From: JBCBZH01 sp039815415
GTDB taxonomy: Bacteria; Bacteroidota; Rhodothermia; Rhodothermales; Rubricoccaceae
DNA: 13,995 nt
Direction of reading: 5' to 3'
Assembly (NCBI GenBank): GCA_039815415.1
Contig: JBCBZH010000092.1
Span: 1 to 13,995 of the forward strand
Positions 1 to 6,498 of this stretch are shown in pieces. The first letter of the stretch is position 1. The number at the start of each line of letters is the position of its first letter. Made by a program: the position numbers and the translations under genes. Under the pieces are notes generated by a model, which worked only from the letters and a program-made list of their open reading frames with translations, had not been told where the DNA came from and made no database searches.

Positions 1-60
1 CGGAGCGATAGCTTTCCATTGGGCGTCCGTCAGGTCGGAGCCGTAGCGTCGTGCTCGCAT
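1..60 (-). CDS. IS5-family transposase, N-terminal fragment (continues beyond the left edge)
   Basis: Reading the minus strand from the ATG at 60-58 gives 20 codons, MRARRYGSDLTDAQWKAIAP, before the window ends. The pattern Y-x-SDLTD-x-QW-x-x-I-x-P is the characteristic opening of IS5-family transposases (the small N-terminal domain ahead of the DDE catalytic domain). Only this N-terminus is visible, so the catalytic residues and the intactness of the gene cannot be judged. The start is supported because the motif normally lies within the first 15 residues. The gene points away from the ATP synthase operon, and a plausible element terminus lies 74 bases upstream of its start. Confidence 0.72.
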   Translation of the reverse strand, partial: MRARRYGSDLTDAQWKAIAP

Positions 61-134
61 GGCTTGTCTTGTGAAGGTGGAACTCCACAAGATCCTGGCG
101 GGCGTTCACCAGGGGGCTCGTCCCAAACAGCCTC
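1..134 (-). mobile_element. 5' end of an IS5-type insertion sequence
   Basis: The transposase start at 60 is preceded, reading the minus strand from 134, by GAGGCTGTTTGGGACGAGCC. This resembles terminal inverted repeats of several IS5 subgroups, which often begin GAGxCTGTTTGG. I therefore place the element boundary at about 134. The next three plus-strand bases are TGA (135-137), which would fit a TNA-type target duplication. The other end is outside the window, so neither the repeat nor the duplication can be confirmed. The insertion lies about 145 bases past the atpG stop and does not break any gene seen here. Confidence 0.5.
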
Positions 135-186
135 TGAGCGGAGGGCACAGCCCGGAGTCGAAGGATCTCAGGATTACACACCGTCA

Positions 187-204
187 CCCCAGCTCGAGCT
201 GGCG
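187..204. repeat. Dispersed 12-mer, two overlapping copies in opposite orientation
   Basis: CTCGAGCTGGCG is exact at 193-204. The same bases plus 187-192 read CCCCAGCTCGAG, one mismatch from the reverse-oriented unit. Together they form the perfect palindrome CCAGCTCGAGCTGG (189-202). It lies between the atpG stop and the insertion sequence. Confidence 0.8.
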
Positions 205-279
205 CGGTACTCTGCAACTCGACAGCACTCGCCCTGGCTCGATCCTGCTCCAAGCAACGTGCCGCTGTGTACGCTGTCG

Positions 280-1212
280 CTAGCCGCCCTGCGCCTGCCG
301 CATCGCCTCGGCGCCGGACGAGATCTCAATGATCTCCGTCGTGATGGCCGCCTGACGGGCGCGGTTGTAGGTCAGCTTGAGGTCCTTCAGCAGCTCGCCC
401 GCGTTGGTGGTCGCGTTGTCCATCGCCACCATGCGCGCGCCCTGCTCCGAGGCGTTGCTCTCGAGGAGCGCGCGCCAGAGCTGGTACTGCAGGAACTCCG
501 GCACGAGGCGGTCGAGCAGAACCTTGGCGCTTGGCTCGAAGATGTATTCCACCTCCGACGCCTCCACCTCTTCGGTCACGTAGTCATCCGAGTCCTCCAT
601 CACCGGTGTGAAGAAGGTCTCCGACGGGATTGGGATGAGCTGCTCCGCGATCCGGTTCTGCGTGATGGTGTTCTTGAACTCGTTGTAGACCACTTCCACC
701 ACGTCCCAGCGGCCTTCCATGTAGCCCTCTACTGCGAGGTCGATGATCTCGCCAGCTCGAGGGAAGCGGAGGTCGTTGAAGACACCCCGGAAGTCACCCA
801 CGAGGTCCACGCCACGCTTGTCGAAGTGCTCGTGCGCCTTGCGCCCGACGGCGACGATGTGGAGGTCGCCGGTGGCGTTGAGGTCGCCGTAGCGCTCCGT
901 GATGGTCGCCTCCGCCACCTTCAGGAGGTTGGCGTTGAAGGCCCCCGCCAGACCGCGGTCACTCGTCACCACAATCAGGAGCGCGCCTTTGATCTCCTCG
1001 CGCCGCTGGAAGAGCGGGTGATCGGTCGGGTCCAGCCGCTGCCGGAGGTGCCCGATCATCTCACGGACCTTGTAGCTGTAGGGCCGGGTGGTGAAGATGC
1101 GCTCCTGCGCCTTCCGCAGCTTCGACGCAGCCACCATCTTCATGGCGCGCGTGATCTGCTGCGTGTTCTGAACCGTGCCGATCCGGCCGCGGATATCTCG
1201 GAGAGAAGCCAT
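280..1212 (-). CDS. atpG: ATP synthase F1 gamma subunit
   Basis: This is the central rotor shaft of F1: it turns inside the alpha3beta3 hexamer and couples proton flow to ATP synthesis on the cytoplasmic face. The 310-residue product opens with the family signature SLRDIRGRI and TQQITRAMKMVAASKLRKAQ (residues about 3-36), which forms the N-terminal coiled-coil helix. It closes with the C-terminal helix containing MVAMDNATTNA and LKLTYNRARQAAITTEI. It is somewhat longer than the E. coli protein (about 287 residues); an acidic stretch around residues 200-220 (EDSDDYVTEEVEASE) accounts for much of this. It is the last gene of the cluster, 99 bases after atpA. No Shine-Dalgarno is seen before the ATG. 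One exact copy of the dispersed 12-mer lies inside it at 750-761. No atpD or atpC follows. Confidence 0.97.
   Translation of the reverse strand: MASLRDIRGRIGTVQNTQQITRAMKMVAASKLRKAQERIFTTRPYSYKVREMIGHLRQRLDPTDHPLFQRREEIKGALLIVVTSDRGLAGAFNANLLKVAEATITERYGDLNATGDLHIVAVGRKAHEHFDKRGVDLVGDFRGVFNDLRFPRAGEIIDLAVEGYMEGRWDVVEVVYNEFKNTITQNRIAEQLIPIPSETFFTPVMEDSDDYVTEEVEASEVEYIFEPSAKVLLDRLVPEFLQYQLWRALLESNASEQGARMVAMDNATTNAGELLKDLKLTYNRARQAAITTEIIEISSGAEAMRQAQGG
750..761 (+). repeat. Dispersed 12-mer, exact copy inside atpG
   Basis: CGCCAGCTCGAG, preceded by T as in most copies. It encodes part of RFPRAGEI in the gamma subunit, in a region that varies between species. Confidence 0.8.
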
Positions 1213-1250
1213 GGGATGTGGAGGGATGGAGGGATCGACGAGGGACCAGG

Positions 1251-1292
1251 GATGAGAGCAGGCTCGAGCTGGCGACTCGGATGCCTCTCATC
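1251..1292. repeat. Inverted repeat in the atpA-atpG gap, with a 12-mer in its loop
   Basis: GATGAGAG (1251-1258) pairs with CTCTCATC (1285-1292). The 26-base loop contains an exact CTCGAGCTGGCG (1263-1274). Related GAGGGAT-type words flank both arms. Confidence 0.6.
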
Positions 1293-1311
1293 TCGTATCC
1301 CCTATCCCTCT

Positions 1312-2913
1312 TTACACAGCAGCGTTGATGTAGGACGCAGCGAGATCCTTGGCCTCGCGCTCGAACAGGGAAGCGGCCTCGTCGGACATCTTGCCGTCGC
1401 TGACGACCGACGCCAGCACGTCGGCGTGCTTGAGGCGGAGAGCTTCCCGGAACTGCGCCTCGAACTCACGGACGCGGTCCACCGGCACATCGTCGATGAA
1501 GCCCTGTCCGGCCACGAAGATGATGGCGACCTGCTCCTCCACAGGGACCGGCTCGTACTGGCCCTGCTTGAGGACCTCCACGAGACGGGCGCCTCGGTTC
1601 AGCTGACGCTGCGTGGCTGGATCAAGGTCGGAGCCAAACTTGGCGAACGCCTCCAGATTGCGGTACTGCGCGAGGTCCAGGCGGAGCGTACCCGAGACCT
1701 TCTTCATGCTCTTGATCTGCGCCGATCCACCCACTCGCGACACCGAGATGCCGACGTTGATGGCCGGGCGAACGCCGGAGTTGAAGAGGTTGGACTCGAG
1801 GAAGATCTGACCGTCCGTGATCGAGATCACGTTGGTCGGGATGTAGGCGGACACGTCACCGGCCTGCGTCTCAATCACCGGCAGGGCCGTCAGCGAACCG
1901 CCGCCCTTCACCATGCCCTGCAAGGCATCCGGGAGGTCGTTCATGCCCTTGGCAATGGAGTCGTCCGCCGTGATCTTGGCCGCACGCTCGAGGAGGCGGC
2001 TGTGGAGGTAGAACACGTCGCCCGGGTACGCCTCGCGGCCCGGCGGGCGCCGGAGAAGCAGCGACACCTCACGGTAGGCGACGGCCTGCTTCGAGAGGTC
2101 GTCGTAGATGCAGAGCGCGTGGCGTCCTGTGTCCCGGAAGAACTCGCCGATGCATGCGCCTGCGAACGGTGCGATGAACTGGAGAGGCGCGGGCACCGAC
2201 GCTGGAGCATTCACGATCACCGTGTACTCCATCGCGCCGTAGCGCTCGAGCGCCGCCTGCAGCGTCGCCACCGTGGACGCCTTCTGCCCGATGGCGACGT
2301 AGATGCAGTAGACCGGCTTTCCGCCCTCAACGTGCGTCCGCTTCTGGTTGATGATGGTATCCACCAGAACCGCCGTCTTGCCCGTCTGGCGGTCACCGAT
2401 CACCAGCTCGCGCTGGCCGCGGCCGATGGGCACCATCGAGTCGATGGCCTTGATACCGGTCTGGAGCGGCTCGGTCACCGGCTCCCGGTAGATCACGCCC
2501 GGCGCCTTGCGCTCGATGGGCATCTCGTAGGTCTCGCCCGAGATGGGCCCCTTGCCGTCGAGTGGGTTACCGAGGGGGTCCACCACGCGGCCCAGCATGC
2601 CCTCGCCCACCTTGATGGAGGCGATGCGGCCCGAGCGGCGCGCCTCGTGGCCCTCCTTGACCTCGGCAGCGTCGCCAAAGAGAACGGCGCCGACGTTGTC
2701 TTCCTCGAGGTTGAGGACCATGCCGGTCACGCCGGACTCCGGGAACTCGATCAGCTCACCGGCCTGCACCTTCGAGAGGCCGTAGAGGCGAGCGATGCCG
2801 TCGCCCACCTGGAGCACGGTGCCGACCTCGTAGGTGTCGGTCTGAGCGTCGAATCCGCCCAGTTCCTCGCGGAGGACGGCGGTGACTTCGTCGGGGCGAA
2901 TCGCAGTTGCCAT
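1312..2913 (-). CDS. atpA: ATP synthase F1 alpha subunit
   Basis: Non-catalytic nucleotide-binding subunit of the F1 head, three copies alternating with beta. The 533-residue protein has the N-terminal beta-barrel domain (to about residue 95), the P-loop GDRQTGKT at residues 173-180, a Walker B region in ALCIYDDLSKQAVAYR, the family signature PTNVISITDGQIFLES, and the arginine finger in SVSRVGGSAQ (Arg about 393), which reaches into the catalytic site on beta. The loop before SLTALP (SIAKGMNDLPDALQGMVKGG) is longer than in E. coli and resembles Bacteroidota alpha subunits. It follows atpH by 103 bases and precedes atpG by 99. The ATG at 2913 matches the usual family start and has no Shine-Dalgarno, like its neighbours. 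Confidence 0.98.
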   Translation of the reverse strand: MATAIRPDEVTAVLREELGGFDAQTDTYEVGTVLQVGDGIARLYGLSKVQAGELIEFPESGVTGMVLNLEEDNVGAVLFGDAAEVKEGHEARRSGRIASIKVGEGMLGRVVDPLGNPLDGKGPISGETYEMPIERKAPGVIYREPVTEPLQTGIKAIDSMVPIGRGQRELVIGDRQTGKTAVLVDTIINQKRTHVEGGKPVYCIYVAIGQKASTVATLQAALERYGAMEYTVIVNAPASVPAPLQFIAPFAGACIGEFFRDTGRHALCIYDDLSKQAVAYREVSLLLRRPPGREAYPGDVFYLHSRLLERAAKITADDSIAKGMNDLPDALQGMVKGGGSLTALPVIETQAGDVSAYIPTNVISITDGQIFLESNLFNSGVRPAINVGISVSRVGGSAQIKSMKKVSGTLRLDLAQYRNLEAFAKFGSDLDPATQRQLNRGARLVEVLKQGQYEPVPVEEQVAIIFVAGQGFIDDVPVDRVREFEAQFREALRLKHADVLASVVSDGKMSDEAASLFEREAKDLAASYINAAV

Positions 2914-2927
2914 GTCAGGGGAAGAGG

Positions 2928-3016
2928 CAGTGGCCAGTGGCCAGTGGGTGTCGGTTTAGGAAAGAGATGAGCGGATGGGGAAGCGGACCACTGGCCCCTT
3001 CCCACTCGCTACTGGC
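2928..3016. repeat. CAGTGGC heptads and inverted arm in the atpH-atpA gap
   Basis: Three tandem heptads (CAGTGGC, CAGTGGC, CAGTGGG) occupy 2928-2948. CCACTGGCC at 2988-2996 is the inverse of GGCCAGTGG at 2932-2940 and 2939-2947. Bases 3001-3016 are the reverse complement of 6318-6333 (16 of 16). Confidence 0.7.
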
Positions 3017-3568
3017 TCAGTTGAGGCTGATGGCCGCGCGCTGGTCGAGCTGATCGCGGAGGATATCGAGCTGGTGGCGGACGCTGCGGTCATAGACGAC
3101 ATCGCCCACGCGGACGACGAGGCCTCCGATCAGGTCCGGCTGAATCTTGATGTGCATCCGAACGGTCTGGCCTGTGCGGGCTTCGAGACCGGCCTTGATG
3201 CGGTCCGCCTCGTCGGCGGAAAGAGGCTTGGCGCTGCGCACTTCCGCCTCCACTATGCCCTCGCGCTCATCGCGAAGCGCGCGGTAGGCCGCCACCACAG
3301 CAGGCACGAGAGCCTCGCGCTGCTTCGAGACGAGGAGCCCAATGAAGCGGGTCGTCAGCTCGCTAACGCGACCGTCGAACAGCCGCTTGAGAACGGCCTC
3401 CTTCTTCTCGCGCGAGACCACCGGGCTGGCGAACAGGCGCGCCAGCTCGGGTGCGCCCTCCATGGTCTCACCGAGGATCTGCACGTCGGCATCGACCGCA
3501 TCGGTGGCGTTCGCAGCAGCGGCTTCCTGATAGAGAGCCTGAGCGTATCGGCGAGCGACGGGGTTCAT
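3017..3568 (-). CDS. atpH: ATP synthase F1 delta subunit (stator, OSCP-like)
   Basis: Peripheral-stalk subunit that fixes the top of the alpha3beta3 head to subunit b. The ATG at 3568 gives 183 residues, the normal family length, opening MNPVARRYAQALYQEA, the typical delta start (ARRYAxAL). The reading frame stays open further upstream, but that extension reads through the heptad repeats and is not protein-like, so I reject it. C-terminal family features are visible, including VEAEVRSAKPLSADE and IKIQPDLIGGLVVRVGDVVYDRSV, followed by LDILRDQL. It lies 79 bases downstream of atpF across a strong inverted repeat and 103 bases upstream of atpA. A one-mismatch copy of the dispersed 12-mer is inside at 3440-3451. 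Confidence 0.95.
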   Translation of the reverse strand: MNPVARRYAQALYQEAAAANATDAVDADVQILGETMEGAPELARLFASPVVSREKKEAVLKRLFDGRVSELTTRFIGLLVSKQREALVPAVVAAYRALRDEREGIVEAEVRSAKPLSADEADRIKAGLEARTGQTVRMHIKIQPDLIGGLVVRVGDVVYDRSVRHQLDILRDQLDQRAAISLN

Positions 3569-3588
3569 TGGGCTGGGGGTTCGGGTTT

Positions 3589-3641
3589 GGGGATTGGGGA
3601 TTGGGGACTGGTCTGAGACTCGTCCCCAATCCCTAATCCCC
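3589..3641. repeat. 20-base inverted repeat of GGGGATT heptads in the atpF-atpH gap
   Basis: GGGGATTGGGGATTGGGGAC (3589-3608) pairs with 3622-3641 at 20 of 20 positions, one as G-T, around a 13-base loop. Each arm is nearly three tandem heptads. In the atp transcript it would fold into a strong hairpin shortly before the atpH start. Confidence 0.85.
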
Positions 3642-3647
3642 CAACGC

Positions 3648-4160
3648 CTAGTTCTTAGGCAGCTCGGCAATGAAGTCGTCCACGAGCCCGCTCTGGGCAT
3701 CGGCGTCGACCTCGCGACCGAGGATCTTCTCGGCAGCGCCGACGGCGAGGTGGGCGACTTCGGAGCGCAGTTCAGACAGCGCCTGCTGCTTCTCGCGCTC
3801 GATGTCGGCGCGAGCTGTCTCCTGCATGCGCGCAATCTCCGCCTTGGTCTTGTCCAAGTCGGCGGTGCGCTGGGAATCGGCCTGCTCTTTCGCTTCGCGC
3901 AGGATGGACTGGGCCTGACGCTCGGCGTCGCGACGGGCGGATTCGTTGTCGGCCTGGAGCTGCTTGGCCTCAGCGAGGGCTCGCTCAGCGCGCGTCATCG
4001 ACTCTTCGATGGTCTGTTCGCGCTCCTTCAGGCCACCAATGATGGCAGGGAAGGCAAACTTCGAGAGGATGAACAGCAGCGTCAGGAAGGCAAGCGCCAT
4101 CCAGATCACCAACCCGAAGTTGGGATCGAGCAGGCCAGCGGCGAAAATCAGAACAGCCAT
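3648..4160 (-). CDS. atpF: ATP synthase Fo subunit b
   Basis: Membrane-anchored peripheral stalk that joins Fo to delta and alpha. The 170-residue protein has a short N-terminus, one membrane helix at about residues 15-38 (GLVIWMALAFLTLLFILSKF), then a long, highly charged helical stretch rich in Glu, Arg, Lys, Gln and Ala to the end. This fits the parallel coiled coil of b dimers. The segment FAFPAIIGGLKEREQTIEES matches the conserved hinge after the membrane helix. Only one b gene is seen, so the stalk is presumably a homodimer. The gene is 125 bases downstream of atpE, a gap holding two possible hairpins. No Shine-Dalgarno is visible before the ATG. Confidence 0.95.
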   Translation of the reverse strand: MAVLIFAAGLLDPNFGLVIWMALAFLTLLFILSKFAFPAIIGGLKEREQTIEESMTRAERALAEAKQLQADNESARRDAERQAQSILREAKEQADSQRTADLDKTKAEIARMQETARADIEREKQQALSELRSEVAHLAVGAAEKILGREVDADAQSGLVDDFIAELPKN

Positions 4161-4204
4161 CGGAGAGATGGAAGAGGCTAAAAGCCGGAATGAGAGGTCG
4201 GGAC

Positions 4205-4235
4205 GGCGTGCCCTAGAGGTCTTCTAGGACACGCC
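4205..4235. repeat. Hairpin in the atpE-atpF gap
   Basis: GGCGTG plus CCTAGA (4205-4217) pairs with TCTAGG plus CACGCC (4223-4235), with one internal C/A mismatch and a 5-base loop: 12 pairs in all. No T-run follows on the transcribed strand. Confidence 0.65.
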
Positions 4236-4252
4236 CGATTCGTCCCGGGCGA

Positions 4253-4287
4253 AACACACTGGGCGCCTGGAGCACCCGCAGCGTGTT
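4253..4287. repeat. Imperfect hairpin overlapping the atpE stop codon
   Basis: AACAC, CTG and GG on one arm pair with CC, CAG and GTGTT on the other, with one mismatch and one bulge. It includes the end of atpE and is followed by the 4205-4235 hairpin. Confidence 0.4.
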
Positions 4288-4513
4288 ACGCGATCGCCAT
4301 CAGGATGCAGACGATGAGGCCGAAGAACGCAGCACCCTCGATGAGGGCGGCAGCGATGATCATCGTGGTCCGGATGTCACCGGCCGCTTCGGGCTGGCGA
4401 GCCGAGCCCTCGAGGGCGGCGGCGGCAAGACGGCCGATGCCGAGACCGGCTCCGATGACAGCGAGGCCAGCGCCGAGGCCGGCGCCGAGATAACCAAGAG
4501 CGACAGACTCCAT
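4286..4513 (-). CDS. atpE: ATP synthase Fo subunit c (rotor ring proteolipid)
   Basis: Forms the membrane ring that carries ions past subunit a. The 75-residue protein is two membrane helices joined by a polar loop. Helix 1 has the glycine-rich packing motif (GLGAGLAVIGAGLGIG, about residues 12-27). The loop carries the conserved RQP (residues 39-41). Helix 2 has the ion-binding carboxylate Glu59 in LIEGAAFFGL. The residue after Glu59 is Gly rather than Ser or Thr, and helix 1 shows no Gln at the usual sodium-ligand position. I therefore infer proton rather than sodium coupling. It lies 78 bases after atpB and is followed by the widest gap of the core operon, which contains two possible hairpins. 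Confidence 0.97.
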   Translation of the reverse strand: MESVALGYLGAGLGAGLAVIGAGLGIGRLAAAALEGSARQPEAAGDIRTTMIIAAALIEGAAFFGLIVCILMAIA

Positions 4514-4570
4514 GATTCTGGGGGTGAGTTGAGTTCGAGGGTGAGCGCTGAGCGCCCGGAAGGAATCGAG

Positions 4571-4586
4571 GTCGGCCGAAGCCGAC
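4571..4586 (-). repeat. UUCG tetraloop hairpin in the atpB-atpE gap
   Basis: The minus strand reads GTCGGC-TTCG-GCCGAC, a 6-pair stem closed by C-G around a UUCG tetraloop, one of the most stable small RNA hairpins. It begins 5 bases past the atpB stop and lies between atpB and atpE. Confidence 0.7.
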
Positions 4587-4591
4587 TCGTG

Positions 4592-5872
4592 TTAGGCCAG
4601 GGCGGCCTCCGTGCCTACTGTGCGCTCGTGCTCCTTCTTGTGAGGAGCACCGTTGACGAGAGGCGTGGATTGTTGAAGGGCCAAGTCGTGGGCGTCCAAC
4701 CCGTGGTCCTCCGAATGGTCGTGGTCGTGCTCATGCTCGGCGGCAGCCATTCCGATGAACAGCGCGCTCAGGATGGTGAACACGTAGGCCTGGATGAAGG
4801 CGACGAGCACTTCCAGGCAGTAGATGAAGACAGTCAGGAACATCGCCGGGACCGAGGTGGCGTACCCCGCTGTCGCGTTCATGCCGCCGACGAGGAAGAT
4901 GAGCCCGATCAGGTTCAGGATCACGAGGTGCCCCGCCGTCATGTTGGCGAAGAGCCGGACCGCCAGCGCGAAGGGCTTCGTGAACAGGCCCAGGATCTCA
5001 ATCGGCACCAGGATGGGCTTGACGAATGCCGGGATTCCTGGAGGCCACAGGATGTGCATCCAGTAATCCTTGGTGCCTGCAGCCTGGGTCACGATGAACG
5101 TGATGATGGCGAGCACCGCCGTGATGGTGATGTTGGCGGTGGCCGTCGCGCCGAAGGGCACCAGCCCGACCAGGTTGCAACCGATGATGAAGAAGAACAG
5201 CGTGAGCAAGTACGGCAGGAACTTCTCGTGCTTGTCGCCCAGGTTCGGCTTGGCAATCTCATCGCGGATGTAGACAATGACCGTCTCCAGCATGTTCTGG
5301 AGGAGCCCCTGCGGTGCACTTGTGCGCCCGATGCCCTTCTTGTACTTGCCCGCCATCGGGATGAACAGCAGGCACAGCACGCAAATGATGATGAGGACGA
5401 AGATCAGGTGGCGCGTGATGGAGAGATCCAGCACGATCTCGGCTCCGCCCGTGGCAACGAGAGGCGAGTCGTAGGGCGGCGGTCCCTCCGCCTCGCCGCC
5501 TGCCGCCTCTTCACCGAGGATCTCCTGCTCCGTTTCTGTCGCCAGCTCGTTGGCGAGGTCACCGCCCTCGGCCCCGTACTCTGCATCTCCCTCTTCGCCG
5601 TAGGTGTCGATGGCGTAGTCGCCGGACTCGACGGCTGCCGTAGAGGACCAGAAGAAGTCGAACCCGAGCGAGCCCTCGGCGTCTCTCGTTACAAACAAGC
5701 GTGGCAGCTCGACCTTACCGATTGGCAAGAAGTCGAGGTACTTGCCGTCGGCCGTGTGGTGGATGGCGTCAAACTCTCCGTCGCCTGCGGCTCGAGCTGG
5801 CGTCGAGATCAGCGCGAAGCCCGCGAGCACAAAAAGGAGACGAGCGGCAGAACGCATGGAGGTCAGGCGCAT
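4592..5872 (-). CDS. atpB: ATP synthase Fo subunit a, with extended N-terminus and His-rich tail
   Basis: Stator membrane subunit that forms the two half-channels for ions. At 426 residues it is long for the family (E. coli 271). Residues 1 to about 28 look like a signal peptide (MRSAARLLFVLAGFALIS then TPARAAG). A hydrophilic region follows to about 150, strongly acidic and Gly-rich near 85-140. The conserved membrane core runs from about 150 to 375, with the essential arginine (Arg306) in KPFALAVRLFANMTAGH. The C-terminus carries EHEHDHDHSEDH (residues 379-390) and more histidines. The N-terminal extension and a His-rich tail are common in Bacteroidota subunit a. It starts 5 bases after the AtpI-like gene, so translation is probably coupled. 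Met6 is an alternative start. Confidence 0.95.
   Translation of the reverse strand: MRLTSMRSAARLLFVLAGFALISTPARAAGDGEFDAIHHTADGKYLDFLPIGKVELPRLFVTRDAEGSLGFDFFWSSTAAVESGDYAIDTYGEEGDAEYGAEGGDLANELATETEQEILGEEAAGGEAEGPPPYDSPLVATGGAEIVLDLSITRHLIFVLIIICVLCLLFIPMAGKYKKGIGRTSAPQGLLQNMLETVIVYIRDEIAKPNLGDKHEKFLPYLLTLFFFIIGCNLVGLVPFGATATANITITAVLAIITFIVTQAAGTKDYWMHILWPPGIPAFVKPILVPIEILGLFTKPFALAVRLFANMTAGHLVILNLIGLIFLVGGMNATAGYATSVPAMFLTVFIYCLEVLVAFIQAYVFTILSALFIGMAAAEHEHDHDHSEDHGLDAHDLALQQSTPLVNGAPHKKEHERTVGTEAALA
5791..5802 (-). repeat. Dispersed 12-mer, exact copy inside atpB
   Basis: In coding sense it reads CGCCAGCTCGAG and encodes part of TPARA at the signal-peptide end of subunit a. Confidence 0.8.
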
Positions 5873-5877
5873 CAGAG

Positions 5878-6168
5878 TCAGGCGTCAGCTCGAGGCCGGG
5901 GGAGAACGAAGAGCACTTCCAGAATGAGGCCGATCACGAACACGACCCCGAGACCCAGAACCAGCCCGCCTCGGTGCACGGCCACCGTCGCGAGGATCGT
6001 CCCGAACGCAATCAGCATCAGGACCATCCGGGCCAACATGCCGCCGAGGATCACGCGCAGTGCGTGGTTGGGCTCGAGCGTGCGCGCCTTCTGTACGACC
6101 AGCAACGCCGCCGCCGAGTAGGCTGCGCCCAACAGGGCACCGAGCAACAGGCTGGCGAGAAAGCTCAT
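5878..6168 (-). CDS. Small membrane protein, AtpI-like (ATP synthase assembly factor candidate)
   Basis: A 96-residue, very hydrophobic protein with three or four predicted membrane segments: residues about 4-25, 40-62 and 66-90 are clear. Only a few charged residues occur, in the loop QKARTLEPNH and in the tail PRPRADA. The size, topology and position directly before atpB match the AtpI group, whose members help assemble the c ring. Sequence similarity is too weak to read directly, so the call rests mainly on position and topology. Its stop lies 5 bases before the atpB start. The gene itself begins after a 332-base gap from AtpZ. A one-mismatch copy of the dispersed 12-mer encodes its last residues (5883-5894). 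Confidence 0.68.
   Translation of the reverse strand: MSFLASLLLGALLGAAYSAAALLVVQKARTLEPNHALRVILGGMLARMVLMLIAFGTILATVAVHRGGLVLGLGVVFVIGLILEVLFVLPRPRADA
5883..5894 (+). repeat. Dispersed 12-mer, one-mismatch copy at the end of the AtpI-like gene
   Basis: CGTCAGCTCGAG; it encodes the C-terminal tail PRADA. Confidence 0.6.
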
Positions 6169-6498
6169 CGGGCGGCGGGGGCCGTCAGGTGAATCAGTGC
6201 GCGCGGGAAGTCGGCGCCGGAAAGGAAGACTGTGAAGCTAGTCCGGCTACCGCAGAGGCTCCCCCAAGGCGGGGTGAAGGGGAAATGGAGAATGGGGGGA
6301 TGCGGGGTGCTCGCGCAGCCAGTAGCGAGTGGGGAATGGCCCGTGGCAGAGGATCGCCAGCTCGCGCGCCTCGCCTCGAGCTGGCGACGAGCGGACGGGA
6401 GACCGAAGACGAAGGACCGCCCCTTAGAACACTCCACCTGCTCGACTCCTTCGCATCAGGAATCACCACCGATGGCGCTGCACTTCTGCGAGGTCTCT
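6169..6498. other. Gap between the AtpZ and AtpI-like genes; no gene seen
   Basis: This 330-base stretch holds no convincing gene. Open frames in it encode phrases such as SPLATG that derive from simple repeats. It contains a 16-base sequence (6318-6333) repeated inverted before atpH's stop, and a 12-mer inverted pair (6354-6387). Since it separates AtpZ from the Fo genes, it may hold a terminator and/or the main atp promoter, but I recognise no promoter consensus. Confidence 0.6.
6354..6387. repeat. Inverted 12-mer pair forming a hairpin, AtpZ-AtpI gap
   Basis: TCGCCAGCTCG (6354-6364) pairs with CGAGCTGGCGA (6377-6387) over 11 bases around a 12-base loop. The right arm belongs to an exact 12-mer (6375-6386). 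Confidence 0.8.

Noticed and set aside
19..2970. 983-codon open frame on the plus strand opposite atpG and atpA
   Set aside because: It is the complement of two clear ATP synthase genes. Its His/Arg/Val/Asp-rich protein is the usual reverse-frame product of high-GC codons and shows no family motif.
4406..4417. GCCCTCGAGGGC palindrome in atpE
   Set aside because: It shares CTCGAG with the dispersed 12-mer but not the CCAG half, and it encodes conserved residues; treated as chance.
4283..6121. 612-codon open frame on the plus strand opposite atpE, atpB and the AtpI-like gene
   Set aside because: Antisense shadow of conserved genes, with low-complexity charged residues and no domain.
6165..6437. 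Possible 90-residue gene between AtpZ and the AtpI-like gene
   Set aside because: Its translation contains repeat-derived phrases (HSPLATG) and it spans the 12-mer hairpin; no family features.
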